Shown: positions 35,887 to 43,864 of the stretch, piece by piece
How the letters are laid out: each line of letters opens with the position of its first letter
Position numbering within the stretch: the first letter of the stretch is position 1
Source of the DNA: Asticcacaulis solisilvae
Lineage (GTDB): Bacteria > Pseudomonadota > Alphaproteobacteria > Caulobacterales > Caulobacteraceae
DNA: 64,000 nt
NCBI RefSeq assembly: GCF_017875235.1
Contig: NZ_JAGGMI010000001.1
Location: 310,001 to 374,000, forward strand
Direction: 5' to 3'
Position numbers and translations under genes: made by a program
The notes under the pieces: generated by a model
Told to the model about the DNA's origin: nothing
The model's input: only the letters and a program-made list of their open reading frames with translations
The model's database searches: none

Positions 35887-36111
35887 TTACGACTGCACGC
35901 GCAACTGACTGCGGACCTGCGCGAAGATCGAACGGGTTTCACGCACGCCGAGCGGACGGTCGGGCGAAGGGCCACCCGGCAGTTTCGGCTGGCGCTCTTC
36001 CATCAGGCGCAAGGCCTCGCGCATCAGGTCGGAAGGGGTGTCGAAATGCCCGGCCGCCAGTTGCTGCCGGATAAACTCTTCGTAGTGCGTACCGAGCGTC
36101 AGTGTGATCAT
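35887..36111 (-). CDS. ParD-family antitoxin, no adjacent toxin
   Basis: 74 residues. The N-terminal ribbon-helix-helix (MITLTLGTHYEEFIRQQLAAGHFDTPSDLMREALRLMEER) is typical of ParD/CopG antitoxins, followed by a disordered tail that would normally cover the toxin. No ParE-like ORF lies on either side: downstream is ccmI and upstream a 451-residue unrelated protein. It may be an orphan autoregulator or pair with a ParE elsewhere. A CtrA-type box lies 103 bases before its start. Confidence 0.82.
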   Translation of the reverse strand: MITLTLGTHYEEFIRQQLAAGHFDTPSDLMREALRLMEERQPKLPGGPSPDRPLGVRETRSIFAQVRSQLRVQS

Positions 36112-36213
36112 GGCGGGGCTTTGTAAGGAATGCCCCCGACCTTTAGCCGCCGCGCACGGCCACCCGCAAAACGATTAAATCCGCACGGGAACCGTCATAC
36201 GCGCCGTCTAGCG

Positions 36214-36228
36214 TTAAGAGAAAATTAA
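36214..36228. promoter_or_regulatory. CtrA-type box (TTAA-N7-TTAA)
   Basis: TTAAGAGAAAATTAA followed by C matches the full CtrA recognition sequence of Caulobacter. It lies upstream of the parD-like gene and just after the stop of the 451-residue gene, so parD is the only gene positioned to be controlled by it. Confidence 0.5.
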
Positions 36229-36243
36229 CCGTGCCTGAGCCGC

Positions 36244-37599
36244 TTACGCCACTTTCGGCGGGTTCAGGACGTTGGAAGACGCCACGCGGCGGCGCCCGAC
36301 AACGGCCTTTTCCTCGCCGCACAGGGCCTCCATCAGGTCAGTCACCAGCTCGAAGAAGCTCATGACCTGTTCGCTGTCGAACGGATCCTCGCCGTTGGCG
36401 ACGTCAAGCAGGGCCTCGAAATAGGCGTCGAGTTGTGCCTCGAGCGCCTGCACCGTCTTGGTATGCAGTGTGGCGAAGCCGCCGGCATTGGCGGTGGCGC
36501 GCACCTCACGCACAAAGGCGGCGCAGTTGCGCGCGCGATCGACAACTTCCGGCTTCGGATACTTGTCCATCTTCGGCACGTCCTTCTTGACGCGGCCGTA
36601 GACGCGCTCGGACCTCATGACCAGCGTGTCCTCGAAGATGCGCTCGGCGCCCTTGAGACGGCTTTCGACCAGCCCGGCGATCTGCTTGCTCGCCTCCGCC
36701 ACGCGCTTGCTCCACGGACCATCACGCGTCAGTTCGATATAGTGGCTGAAAGATTGCAACTGCCCGACACTTTGCGCCACGCGCAGGCCGGCGTCGGGCT
36801 GTGGCTCGCCCTTGCCGCCGAAAGCCGCCTTGAGATCGGCAAGTCCCTCCTCGATACGCTCCAGGATGCGCTCTCCGAAATCGGCCAGTTCCGACTCAGC
36901 CAGGAACCGGTCATTGGGACGGTCGGAAACGGTGGCGATGAACTTGATGATCTGGGCGCCGTCCTCGAGGTTCGAGAAGATGACCTCCATGAAGCGCATG
37001 CCGCCCTCTTCGGAAATGGCGCAGGCGTCTTTGAACATCAGGCGCAGCGCCGCGGCCTTTTCGGCGTCGATGCGGCCCAGGAAATCCGGCAGCTTGGCCA
37101 GGACGTTGCGCACGATGCGGTGCAGGTCCAGATAGTGGGCGAATTCCGCCACTTCCTCCGCGTCACCACGCGCCGGCGACTTGGGCAGCACGTCACCCGG
37201 ATGGTCGCGGCAGATGGCGGCGGCGGAGGTTACCAGCCGGAAGAAGACGACCGGCGTCGGATCTTCGGCGCGCAGGCCGCGCAGGGCGAAACGCGACTGC
37301 TGATAGAGTTCGGGCTCATGGCTTTCCAGCGCGCGCCACAGATTATCGAGCAGCCAGTGGGGGAATTCGACGGCGTTCAGGCCGTCGTGTCGCGTTTCGA
37401 ACAGCGGCAGGTAGGGCGCGAAGACGGCTTCCCTGGCGTAGCGGAACTCGAGTTCGATGCTGATAAGTTCGCGGACTTCGATCAGCGCCTCGTCCTTTGT
37501 CAAGCCCAGGGCCAGTTCGAGCGAACGCAGCGACGCCTGAGGCAAGGTCTTGATCAGGCCTTTCAGCAATACCAGCCGCTTGTCCGCTATCACGCTCAT
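36244..37599 (-). CDS. Conserved hypothetical helical protein
   Basis: 451 residues with no signal peptide or membrane segment; strongly helical and acidic throughout (KLPDFLGRIDAEKAAALRLMFKDACAISEEGGMRFMEVIFSNLEDG; LEAQLDAYFEALLDVANGEDPFDSEQVMSFFELVTDLMEALCGEEK). I recall similar proteins only in Caulobacterales and cannot assign a domain. The even, well-conserved-looking composition and codon use argue for a real gene. It is alone on the minus strand between the parD-like gene and a sensor kinase. Confidence 0.75.
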   Translation of the reverse strand: MSVIADKRLVLLKGLIKTLPQASLRSLELALGLTKDEALIEVRELISIELEFRYAREAVFAPYLPLFETRHDGLNAVEFPHWLLDNLWRALESHEPELYQQSRFALRGLRAEDPTPVVFFRLVTSAAAICRDHPGDVLPKSPARGDAEEVAEFAHYLDLHRIVRNVLAKLPDFLGRIDAEKAAALRLMFKDACAISEEGGMRFMEVIFSNLEDGAQIIKFIATVSDRPNDRFLAESELADFGERILERIEEGLADLKAAFGGKGEPQPDAGLRVAQSVGQLQSFSHYIELTRDGPWSKRVAEASKQIAGLVESRLKGAERIFEDTLVMRSERVYGRVKKDVPKMDKYPKPEVVDRARNCAAFVREVRATANAGGFATLHTKTVQALEAQLDAYFEALLDVANGEDPFDSEQVMSFFELVTDLMEALCGEEKAVVGRRRVASSNVLNPPKVA

Positions 37600-37795
37600 T
37601 GGATGGAATAGTCCCCGGCAGCCGTAGTACGCAGAAAAGTGCCGACTGTGTCAGACGAAAATCTTTAGAGATATCTGGTTAATTTTCTCTGACGGTAGCG
37701 GGTAACCAAAATGGCAGTTCATTTCTTTAAGTTACCGACAAGACTGAACTATTTGTGTGCCAAAGTGCACTTAACCACAATGGGCGGACCGCCCC

Positions 37796-39244
37796 CTACG
37801 CCTCCAGATCCTGGACGCCGCCCGGCAGGCGAATACGGACTTTCAGCCCTCCCAGGGTCGAGCGTTCGAACTTCAGCGTGCCGCTGTATGCCCGCACCAG
37901 TTCATCGACGATCGACAGCCCAAGCCCCGTTCCCGGTACGCTTTCGTCCAGCCGCGCGCCACGCTTCAGCACCTCGTCGAAGCGCGCCTCGTCAAGCCCC
38001 GGGCCGTCATCCTCGATATTGAGCGCCATGACATGCTCGGCCTCGGAAAATTCGGCGGTGATCCGCACCCGCCGCTTGCACCAGATGCAGGCGTTTTCCA
38101 GCAGATTGCCGGCGATTTCCTGCAGGTCCTGCTTTTCACCCCGGAACATCAGGCTTTCCGGCGCGCGCCAGTCGATGACCACGCCCTTGTCATGAAAGAC
38201 CTGCTCCAGCATGACGGCCAGCTCGTCCAGCACCGGCTCGACCTGGGTGCGTTCGCCCATCGACTGGGCGCGGGCGGCGGCGCGGGCGCGGCGCAGGTGA
38301 TGGTCGACCTGCGCGCGCATGGCTTCGGTCTGCTTGCGCACTAACTCGTTAAGCGATCCATCCGTGGTATCGGCCGCCGTCAGCAGCACCGACAGAGGCG
38401 TCTTCAGCGCGTGGGCCAGGTTGCCGACGTGCATGCGCTGGCGCTCCATCATCTCCTGGGCGTCGTCAAGGAAGGCATTGATCTGGCGGCCGACCGGGGT
38501 GATCTCGGCCGGATAGGTCTTCAGCAGGCGTTGCTGTTCGCCACGCTGGATGGCAGCGATCTCTCCCGTCAGGTCGAACAGGGGGCGCAGGCCGAAACGC
38601 ACCTGGAAATAGATGGCCAGCAGCGACCCGATCGCCAGCAGCAGCAGGGCCAGGGTCGTCATCAGGGCGAAGGTTTCAACCTGCTTGTCCATCGGACGGC
38701 GGTCCTCGGCGGCGACGAAGACGAAGGCGCGGCCATCGATCATCGAAAAGATCGCCGCCACGCGCAGCGCCTCGTCCTGGGGGCCGAAACTGTTGTAAAA
38801 CACAGGCTTTCCAGAAGTGCCGCGCACCTCGGCCAGGATTTCCGCCGGGATGGGAATGCGCGCGTTCCACAGCGACCGCGAACGGGCCGCATCGCTGACC
38901 TTGCCGTCCTTGGCGATCTCGCTGACCTGCCAGTAGAGGCCGGAATAAACGCGGTTGGTGCGGGTGTCGAAGAACGGCGGCGTGACAATGCGGCCATCGC
39001 TGGCCACATCGGTATCGACATAGAGGTTGTCGGCGATCTGGCCGACCCCCAGTTCGAACCGGCGCAGCGCCGTTTCATGAAAGTAGTAGGTCAGGGCGAT
39101 GCCGGTCATGACCAGCATGAAGATAAACCAGACGGCGGCCAGGCGGATCAGCCGCCCGACCAGCGAATTGCTGCGGCTGGAGATCAGCCGCCAGAAGCCG
39201 CGCACACGCTCCGTTTCCTTCGCGAGGGGAGGCGCGTCCGTCAT
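37796..39244 (-). CDS. Sensor histidine kinase (PhoQ-like layout)
   Basis: 482 residues: transmembrane helices near 34-58 and in MTTLALLLLAIGSLLAIYFQV, a periplasmic domain between them, HAMP, HisKA with LAHALKTPLSVLLTAAD (His278), then ENACIWCKRRVRI, DDGPGLDEARFDEV and GTGLGLSIVDELV. Having ALKTP rather than ELRTP in the H-box and a short ATPase lid is as in PhoQ-type kinases. Its regulator is at 39390, separated by a palindromic repeat. The frame runs into that repeat; the start at 39244 (MTDAPP) is the first Met outside it and has no clear ribosome-binding site. Confidence 0.9.
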   Translation of the reverse strand: MTDAPPLAKETERVRGFWRLISSRSNSLVGRLIRLAAVWFIFMLVMTGIALTYYFHETALRRFELGVGQIADNLYVDTDVASDGRIVTPPFFDTRTNRVYSGLYWQVSEIAKDGKVSDAARSRSLWNARIPIPAEILAEVRGTSGKPVFYNSFGPQDEALRVAAIFSMIDGRAFVFVAAEDRRPMDKQVETFALMTTLALLLLAIGSLLAIYFQVRFGLRPLFDLTGEIAAIQRGEQQRLLKTYPAEITPVGRQINAFLDDAQEMMERQRMHVGNLAHALKTPLSVLLTAADTTDGSLNELVRKQTEAMRAQVDHHLRRARAAARAQSMGERTQVEPVLDELAVMLEQVFHDKGVVIDWRAPESLMFRGEKQDLQEIAGNLLENACIWCKRRVRITAEFSEAEHVMALNIEDDGPGLDEARFDEVLKRGARLDESVPGTGLGLSIVDELVRAYSGTLKFERSTLGGLKVRIRLPGGVQDLEA

Positions 39245-39272
39245 TGAAACACACAACGAATTGGGAAAATTT

Positions 39273-39360
39273 CGCCCTCCCCATTCATGGGGTAAGCGCA
39301 GCGAAAGTATAGCTTTCGCAAGCGCAGGGACCATCTGCGGAGCAGATGGTAGGCGGGGCT
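39273..39360. repeat. Single palindromic repeat with nested palindrome, inside a two-component operon
   Basis: CGCCCTCCCC..ATGGGG stem, then the nested GCGAAAGTATAGCTTTCGC (39301-39319) flanked by short GC arms (AAGCGCA..), then the GACCATCTGC..GCAGATGGT stem and AGGCGGGGCT. No inverted partner copy is seen. It separates the response regulator gene from its kinase gene, as in the operon at 28 kb. Confidence 0.85.
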
Positions 39361-39389
39361 AAACCGTAAGCTGGCCCACGCCCCTGCCC

Positions 39390-40070
39390 TCACAGGTTTT
39401 CCACTTCGCCATGCAGGGGCTTCAAACGATAGCCCAGCCCGCGCACGGTTTCGATCCGGTCATTGCCGATCTTTTTGCGCAGCCGCCCCATGAACACTTC
39501 GATCGTGTTGGAATCGCGGTCGAAATCCTGATCGTACAGGTGTTCGACCAGTTCGGTGCGCGAGATCACGCGGTTCTGGTGCAACATGAGATAGTGCAGC
39601 AACCGGTATTCCAGCGAAGTCAGGCGCAGCGGCTCGCCATTGACCGAGGCACGGGCGGCGCGCGGGTCCAGCCGCAAGCCCCCGCAGGTCAGCAGCGGCT
39701 GGGCGTGGCCGGCGGCGCGGCGGACCAGGGCGCGCAGGCGGGCCAGCAGCTCTTCGGTATGGAACGGCTTGGTCAGGTAGTCGTCGGCGCCGGCGTCGAA
39801 GCCCGACACCTTGTCGCTCCAGGCGCCGCGCGCCGTCAGGATCAGCACGGGGGTCGTCTTGCCTTCACGCCGCCAGCGTTCCAGCACGGATACGCCGTCG
39901 ATCTTGGGCAGGCCCAGGTCGAGAATGATGCAGTCGTAAGGTTCGGTATCGCCCAGGAAGTGCGCCTCTTCGCCGTCCGGCGCGTGGTCGACCACGTAGC
40001 CGGCATCGCTGAGGGAGGCTTTCAACTGACGCGACAGGTCGGGATCGTCTTCGGCAAGCAGAATACGCAA
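39390..40070 (-). CDS. OmpR-family response regulator
   Basis: 226 residues: receiver with E7/D8/D9, phospho-acceptor D51 (CIILDLGLPKIDG), Thr/Lys (LILTARGA, DYLTKPFHT), and winged-helix output domain (LTSLEYRLLHYLMLHQNRVISRTELVEHLYDQDFDRDSNTIEVFMGRLRKKIG..IETVRGLGYRL), like PhoP/QseB. It lies 20 bases after a PepSY-domain gene and before its kinase, forming a PepSY-regulator-kinase unit often seen in alphaproteobacteria. Confidence 0.95.
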   Translation of the reverse strand: MRILLAEDDPDLSRQLKASLSDAGYVVDHAPDGEEAHFLGDTEPYDCIILDLGLPKIDGVSVLERWRREGKTTPVLILTARGAWSDKVSGFDAGADDYLTKPFHTEELLARLRALVRRAAGHAQPLLTCGGLRLDPRAARASVNGEPLRLTSLEYRLLHYLMLHQNRVISRTELVEHLYDQDFDRDSNTIEVFMGRLRKKIGNDRIETVRGLGYRLKPLHGEVENL

Positions 40071-40090
40071 ATCGTCGTCTCTTTCTGTGA

Positions 40091-40513
40091 TTATCTTTCG
40101 CCGACTATACGACCGGAGTCAGCATCGACCAAGAGGTCGACGCGGCGGCCGTCCGGCGCAGCAGCGCGCACCCAAAAGATCGAGCCGCTCTGTTGCCCCG
40201 CATCGAGCACGCGAAAGCCACGACTGCGTGCGATGGCCATGGCTTGGCCGATACGGCCGTCATTGCGGTCCTCACGCCGGGCGGCGCCGCCACGATCGTT
40301 GTCACGGCTGTCGCGCCAGTTGCTGCCGCCATTGTTGCCCCGATCATCGCGATCATCCCGGTCGCGTCCCGGCCGGCGCCGTTCCTGATCGCCGCCAATC
40401 TTGACGACAACGGCGGTGTCGAGCCCCTGCACCAAATCGTGCAGGGTGTCAGCCTGCGCGCCCACAGGCGCGACAGTCAGAGCCAGACAGAAAAGAGCGA
40501 GAATCCGTTTCAT
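40091..40513 (-). CDS. PepSY-domain periplasmic protein
   Basis: 140 residues. Signal peptide (1-21, ending AQA), a low-complexity Arg/Asp/Asn-rich linker (about 46-85), then a PepSY-like domain at the C-terminus (RIGQAMAIARSRGFRVLDAGQQSGSIFWVRAAAPDGRRVDLLVDADSGRIV). Such proteins commonly precede a PhoPQ-type pair and may modulate the kinase's periplasmic domain; this is inference. The linker resembles the Asp/His/Arg-rich lipoprotein at 41819, two genes upstream. Confidence 0.85.
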   Translation of the reverse strand: MKRILALFCLALTVAPVGAQADTLHDLVQGLDTAVVVKIGGDQERRRPGRDRDDRDDRGNNGGSNWRDSRDNDRGGAARREDRNDGRIGQAMAIARSRGFRVLDAGQQSGSIFWVRAAAPDGRRVDLLVDADSGRIVGER

Positions 40514-40564
40514 GTTCCCGACAATAAGGCCGCAGACCTGAACCTTAGCTGAACAACCCGATCA

Positions 40565-40602
40565 GACATAGCCCGGGATGCAAAAAATTACCGGGCCATG
40601 TC
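40565..40602. promoter_or_regulatory. Large hairpin upstream of the PepSY operon
   Basis: GACATAGCCCGG (40565-40576) pairs with CCGGGCCATGTC (40591-40602) with one mismatch, around a 14-base AT-rich loop. A second hairpin, CCTGCAA/TTGCAGG, lies at 40664-40688. Both are between the DnaJ-like gene's stop and the PepSY start at 40513; neither has a T-run, so they are operators or leader structures rather than clear terminators. Confidence 0.4.
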
Positions 40603-40709
40603 ATGCATAAGACCACAGTAAAACAATGACTTAGACATCAGTCGTTATATGACGCTATGTAAGCCTGCAAAAAATTTCGCGTTGCAGGAGAATAATCGCT
40701 CCGTAACGC

Positions 40710-41690
40710 TCATTTCTTGCGCAGGCTCGGCGTGTAGGGCGCCACGGCCCGCCAGCGTTCGGCCAGCGCCATAAGATCCTTGCGGACGTCGTCCGGCATC
40801 TTTTCCGCCTGGCCGTCCGGGAGGGCAATGGCGATATGGGCGAACAGGTCGCCGCGTTCATTGTCCTTATGGAACGCGCCCCGGCCTTTCAGTCGCAGCG
40901 TCGCGCCGGAATTGGTGCCGGCGGCGATATTGACGCTGACCGGACCGTCGGGCGTCGGCGCCTGGACCTTGCCACCCAGCAGCGCATCGGGCAGCGAGAC
41001 GAACAGGTCCATGTGCAGGTCGTTACCTTCCAGCCGGAAGACCGGATGTTCCTTGACGCGCAGTTCGATCATCGCATCACCGGGCGATCCCCTGCCGCCG
41101 GGCGCGGGAGAGCCCTGCCCTTTCAGCCTGAGCATCTGGCCGTCGCGCGCGCCTTTGGGGATGTTGACGTCGACCGTGCGTCCGTCCGAGAACAGGACAC
41201 GGCGCGTATTGCCGACAATCGTATCGAGCAGGTCGATATCCAGCTTGACCTTAACGTCGTTGCCCTTGGATGGCGGAGGTGAACCGAAGGGCGAACCGCC
41301 AAAGCCACCCGCGCCGCCGCCCGCACCGCCGGCGCCGCGCCGGCCGCCGGCGCCGAACATGTCGAATATGTCCTCGAAATCCATGCCTTCGAAGCGGCCT
41401 GACGTCCCGCCACCGCCAAAGCCGCCACCTGGGCCCGCGCCGCCGCCGAAGCCGCGATAGATCTCCCGGCCGTCGGCGTCGATCTCGCCCCGGTCGAAGC
41501 GCTTGCGCTTGTCGGCGTCCTTCAGGAAATCATAGGCGGCCGTGATACGCTTGAAGCGTTCTTCGGTCGCCTTGTTGCCCTTGTTCTGGTCGGGATGCAG
41601 TTCCTTGGCCAGTTTTCGGAACGCTTTCTGGATTTCGGCGTCGCTGGCGCCGCGCGTGACGCCCAGTTCAACGTAAGGGTCGTTAGCCAC
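40710..41690 (-). CDS. DnaJ-class co-chaperone (CbpA-like, no zinc finger)
   Basis: Stimulates DnaK ATPase and delivers clients. J-domain at the N-terminus with HPD at 32-34, a Gly/Phe-rich linker (about 80-135: GFGGGAGPGGGFGGGGTSGRF), then the DnaJ C-terminal beta domains. No CxxCxGxG zinc repeats, so it is the CbpA/DjlA-like type II class. The GTG at 41690 is preceded by AGGAGG eleven bases away, and residues after it (ANDPYVELGVTRGAS) match the family's usual start; the upstream ATG at 41744 adds an unrelated leader. 326 residues. Confidence 0.92.
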   Translation of the reverse strand: MANDPYVELGVTRGASDAEIQKAFRKLAKELHPDQNKGNKATEERFKRITAAYDFLKDADKRKRFDRGEIDADGREIYRGFGGGAGPGGGFGGGGTSGRFEGMDFEDIFDMFGAGGRRGAGGAGGGAGGFGGSPFGSPPPSKGNDVKVKLDIDLLDTIVGNTRRVLFSDGRTVDVNIPKGARDGQMLRLKGQGSPAPGGRGSPGDAMIELRVKEHPVFRLEGNDLHMDLFVSLPDALLGGKVQAPTPDGPVSVNIAAGTNSGATLRLKGRGAFHKDNERGDLFAHIAIALPDGQAEKMPDDVRKDLMALAERWRAVAPYTPSLRKK

Positions 41691-41818
41691 TGTTGTAAAA
41701 GTCCTCCTGCGCGACAAATTTTGTCCTACAGACAAACTTTTCAAGAGGCAAGCGCGGCGCGCGAAACCGCCGGCCGGACAAATCGCCGGGCCGCCGGCCG
41801 AATTCGCCTATTCGTAGT

Positions 41819-42031
41819 TTAATGCCGATCGCGATCGCGGTGGCCGCCGCGGTCATGATCCCGGTCGTGGCGGTCACCCCTGTCCCGGTCATGCCGGTCG
41901 CCGCGGTCATGGTCGCGGTCACGGTGGCGGCCATGCCGCCCCCAGTCGCCGCCGCCGTAATAATCATGCGCGCAACCGGACAGCGTCAGCACACAGGCCG
42001 AAGCGAGCATAAGCACAACAATTCTTTTCAT
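41819..42031 (-). CDS. Small His/Asp/Arg-rich lipoprotein
   Basis: 70 residues. Lipoprotein signal with lipobox LSGC (Cys about 20), then almost entirely His, Asp, Arg and Gly in imperfect repeats (RDRDHDRGD, HDRDRGD, HDRDHDRGG). AGGAAGG lies upstream. Such a polymer of charged and His residues could bind metal or just be a spacer. The plus-strand frame over it is also open because of the repeats, but lacks a signal or start site. Confidence 0.6.
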   Translation of the reverse strand: MKRIVVLMLASACVLTLSGCAHDYYGGGDWGRHGRHRDRDHDRGDRHDRDRGDRHDRDHDRGGHRDRDRH

Positions 42032-42135
42032 GGCGTTTGAGCCCTTCCTGTCAGACGGCTCCGCACTCCCGGCAGCTTCACGGCACCGTCCTTCTGGAGG
42101 CTAGGCCCGCCAAGCTGAACCGGACATGAACCCGG

Positions 42136-42906
42136 TTAACGCAGGGCGATCCACACCGGCGCGTGGTCGCTGGTCTTTTCCCAGCCGCGCACATGGCGGT
42201 CGACCTCTGCCTGCTTCAGGCGTTTGGCCACGTCCGGACTGAGCAGGAAATGGTCGATTCGCAGGCCCGCATTCCGCTCCCAGCGTTTCCGCAGATAATC
42301 CCAGAAGGTGTAGATTCGCTCGTCCGGATGCAGCTTGCGCAGGGCATCCGTCCAGCCCTGCGCCACGAGTGACGCAAAAGCTTCGCGCACCTCGTCGCGA
42401 AACAGGGCGTCGTCCTGCCACCGCTCCGGCGCATAGACGTCGATGTCGGTCGGCATGACATTGTAATCGCCGGCCAGCACCACCGGCGCGCCGCTGTCGA
42501 GCAGGTCCTTCGCGTGGCGCTTCAGCCGTTCGAACCAGCGCAGCTTGTAATCGAACTTTGGCCCCGGCCAGGGGTTCCCGTTCGGCAGATAGAGACAGCC
42601 GATCAGGACGCCGTTCACGGCCGCTTCGATATAGCGGCTATGGGTGTCCTCGTCCTCGCCCGGCAGGCCACGTCGCGTCTCGACCGGCGCCTTACCGCGC
42701 GCAAGAATCGCGACGCCGTTCCACGACTTCTGCCCGTGCCAGATGGCGCCGTAACCGGCGTCTTCCAGCGCCTTTTCCGGAAACTTCTCGTCGGGCGCCT
42801 TCAGTTCCTGCAGGCAGACCGCATCGGGTTGCGCCTCCTCCAGCCAGCGCAGCAGGACCGGCAGACGGCCATTGACGCCGTTGACATTATAGGTCGCGAT
42901 TTTCAT
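42136..42906 (-). CDS. xth: Exodeoxyribonuclease III (AP endonuclease)
   Basis: Cuts at abasic sites and trims 3' ends in base-excision repair. 256 residues from the ATG at 42906 (MKIATYNVNGVNGRL); the frame to 42945 adds an unconserved leader. Metal and catalytic motifs are present: Asn7, Glu34 in CLQELKAPDEKFP, GDYNVMPTDIDVY, RIDHFLLSPD and SDHAPVWIAL at the end. Full length for the ExoIII subfamily. Confidence 0.96.
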   Translation of the reverse strand: MKIATYNVNGVNGRLPVLLRWLEEAQPDAVCLQELKAPDEKFPEKALEDAGYGAIWHGQKSWNGVAILARGKAPVETRRGLPGEDEDTHSRYIEAAVNGVLIGCLYLPNGNPWPGPKFDYKLRWFERLKRHAKDLLDSGAPVVLAGDYNVMPTDIDVYAPERWQDDALFRDEVREAFASLVAQGWTDALRKLHPDERIYTFWDYLRKRWERNAGLRIDHFLLSPDVAKRLKQAEVDRHVRGWEKTSDHAPVWIALR

Positions 42907-42979
42907 GGGCCGGATTGAACGCCGCCGCGCGTAAGCGCGAAACACGGCACGCGGCCTGCAAAGTCAAACGGGAGTAAGG

Positions 42980-43489
42980 CTACGTGGTCTCATCCTCGTC
43001 AATATCGCATGGCCAGTCCGAACGGTCCTCGCTCAGGTCCCAGGCGGCGAAGTCGAGCGCGTCCTCGACATCGGGCAGGGCGACTTCGGAAATGGTCTGG
43101 CCCCGCACGGATACGCCCGCCCTGTGTACCGTCTCGCGGTCACCGGTGATCAGGTGATGCCAGCGCGGCAGGGGCTTGCCTTCATGCAGCCGGCGATAGG
43201 CGCACGACATCGGCATCCATTCCAGCGCCTCGATATTGCCGGGCGTCAGCTTGATGCAGTCCGGCACATATTTCTTGCGGTTGGCATAGTCGGAACACCG
43301 GCACAATTCGCTGTCGAACAGCTTGCAGTGGACGCGGGTCGGAATGACCTCCAGTGTTTCTTCGTCCTCGAAGCGCACCAGGCAGCACAACCCGCAGCCG
43401 TCGCACAGGGATTCCCATTCCTGGGCGTTCATCTGCGCGAGGGTCTTGGTTTCCCAGAAAGGGGTGGCGGGTAAAGCACTGTCACTCAT
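42980..43489 (-). CDS. YcgN-family cysteine-cluster protein (UPF0260)
   Basis: 169 residues. A cluster of Cys (CDGCGLCC, then HCKLFDSELCRCSDYANRKKYVPDCIKL) defines the YkgJ/YcgN zinc- or iron-cluster family, with MPMSCAYRRLHEGKPLPRWHHLITGD conserved further on. Function unknown. The start at 43489 (MSDSALPATPFWETKTLAQM) fits the family; the longer frame to 43594 adds a leader. It is independent of its neighbours. Confidence 0.93.
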   Translation of the reverse strand: MSDSALPATPFWETKTLAQMNAQEWESLCDGCGLCCLVRFEDEETLEVIPTRVHCKLFDSELCRCSDYANRKKYVPDCIKLTPGNIEALEWMPMSCAYRRLHEGKPLPRWHHLITGDRETVHRAGVSVRGQTISEVALPDVEDALDFAAWDLSEDRSDWPCDIDEDETT

Positions 43490-43540
43490 CGCGGCTATAT
43501 AGTCCGCTATCAACAAATATGCACTACCCACAAATTGATA

Positions 43541-43563
43541 AGGGCCGCCTATGAGGCGGCCCT
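43541..43563 (-). terminator. Hairpin terminator after the small membrane protein gene
   Basis: AGGGCCGCC (43541-43549) and GGCGGCCCT (43555-43563) form a perfect 9-bp stem with a 5-base loop, nine bases after the stop at 43572. On the minus strand the following bases (TATCAATTT) are only moderately T-rich, so termination may be partial. Confidence 0.6.
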
Positions 43564-43571
43564 GATATGAA

Positions 43572-43766
43572 TTATGCCGGCCGGCGCTTGGCAACCAGCA
43601 GGGCCAGGCCCGCCAGGGCGGCTATGCCGACGGCAGTACCTGGGCGGCGGGCAATGAAGTCCTTTACCGGGGCGGGCAGCTTGTTAAGGTGCTCGGAAAA
43701 GGGCAGGCCCTTGATTTCACGAGCCTGTTGCGGGGTATCCTTGACGGCGGTGTCCAAGGTTTGCAT
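43572..43766 (-). CDS. Small single-pass membrane protein
   Basis: 64 residues. A hydrophilic N-terminus (MQTLDTAVKDTPQQAREIKGLPFSEHLNKLPAPVKDFIARRPG) precedes one C-terminal membrane helix (TAVGIAALAGLALLVAKRR), the layout of YqjD/ElaB-like (DUF883) inner-membrane proteins, though too short to assign. The ATG at 43766 lies nine bases after AGGAG; the ATG at 43775 abuts that site and is less likely. A terminator hairpin follows. Confidence 0.65.
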   Translation of the reverse strand: MQTLDTAVKDTPQQAREIKGLPFSEHLNKLPAPVKDFIARRPGTAVGIAALAGLALLVAKRRPA

Positions 43767-43864
43767 GGCAGTCATCTCCTGAAGCGATAGCGATTGACCT
43801 CAGAACCCTAGCACCGGAGGGGATAAGACCGCCGCGAAGGACACATTCGCGGTTCATCAGAAAA

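Noticed and set aside
35887-36243. Complete ParDE toxin-antitoxin pair
   Set aside because: No ParE-like frame was found on either strand within a few hundred bases of the ParD-like gene.
41822-42040. Plus-strand Val/Ala/Pro-rich ORF opposite the His/Asp-rich lipoprotein
   Set aside because: It is open only because of the tandem repeats; the minus-strand frame has a proper lipobox and ribosome-binding site.
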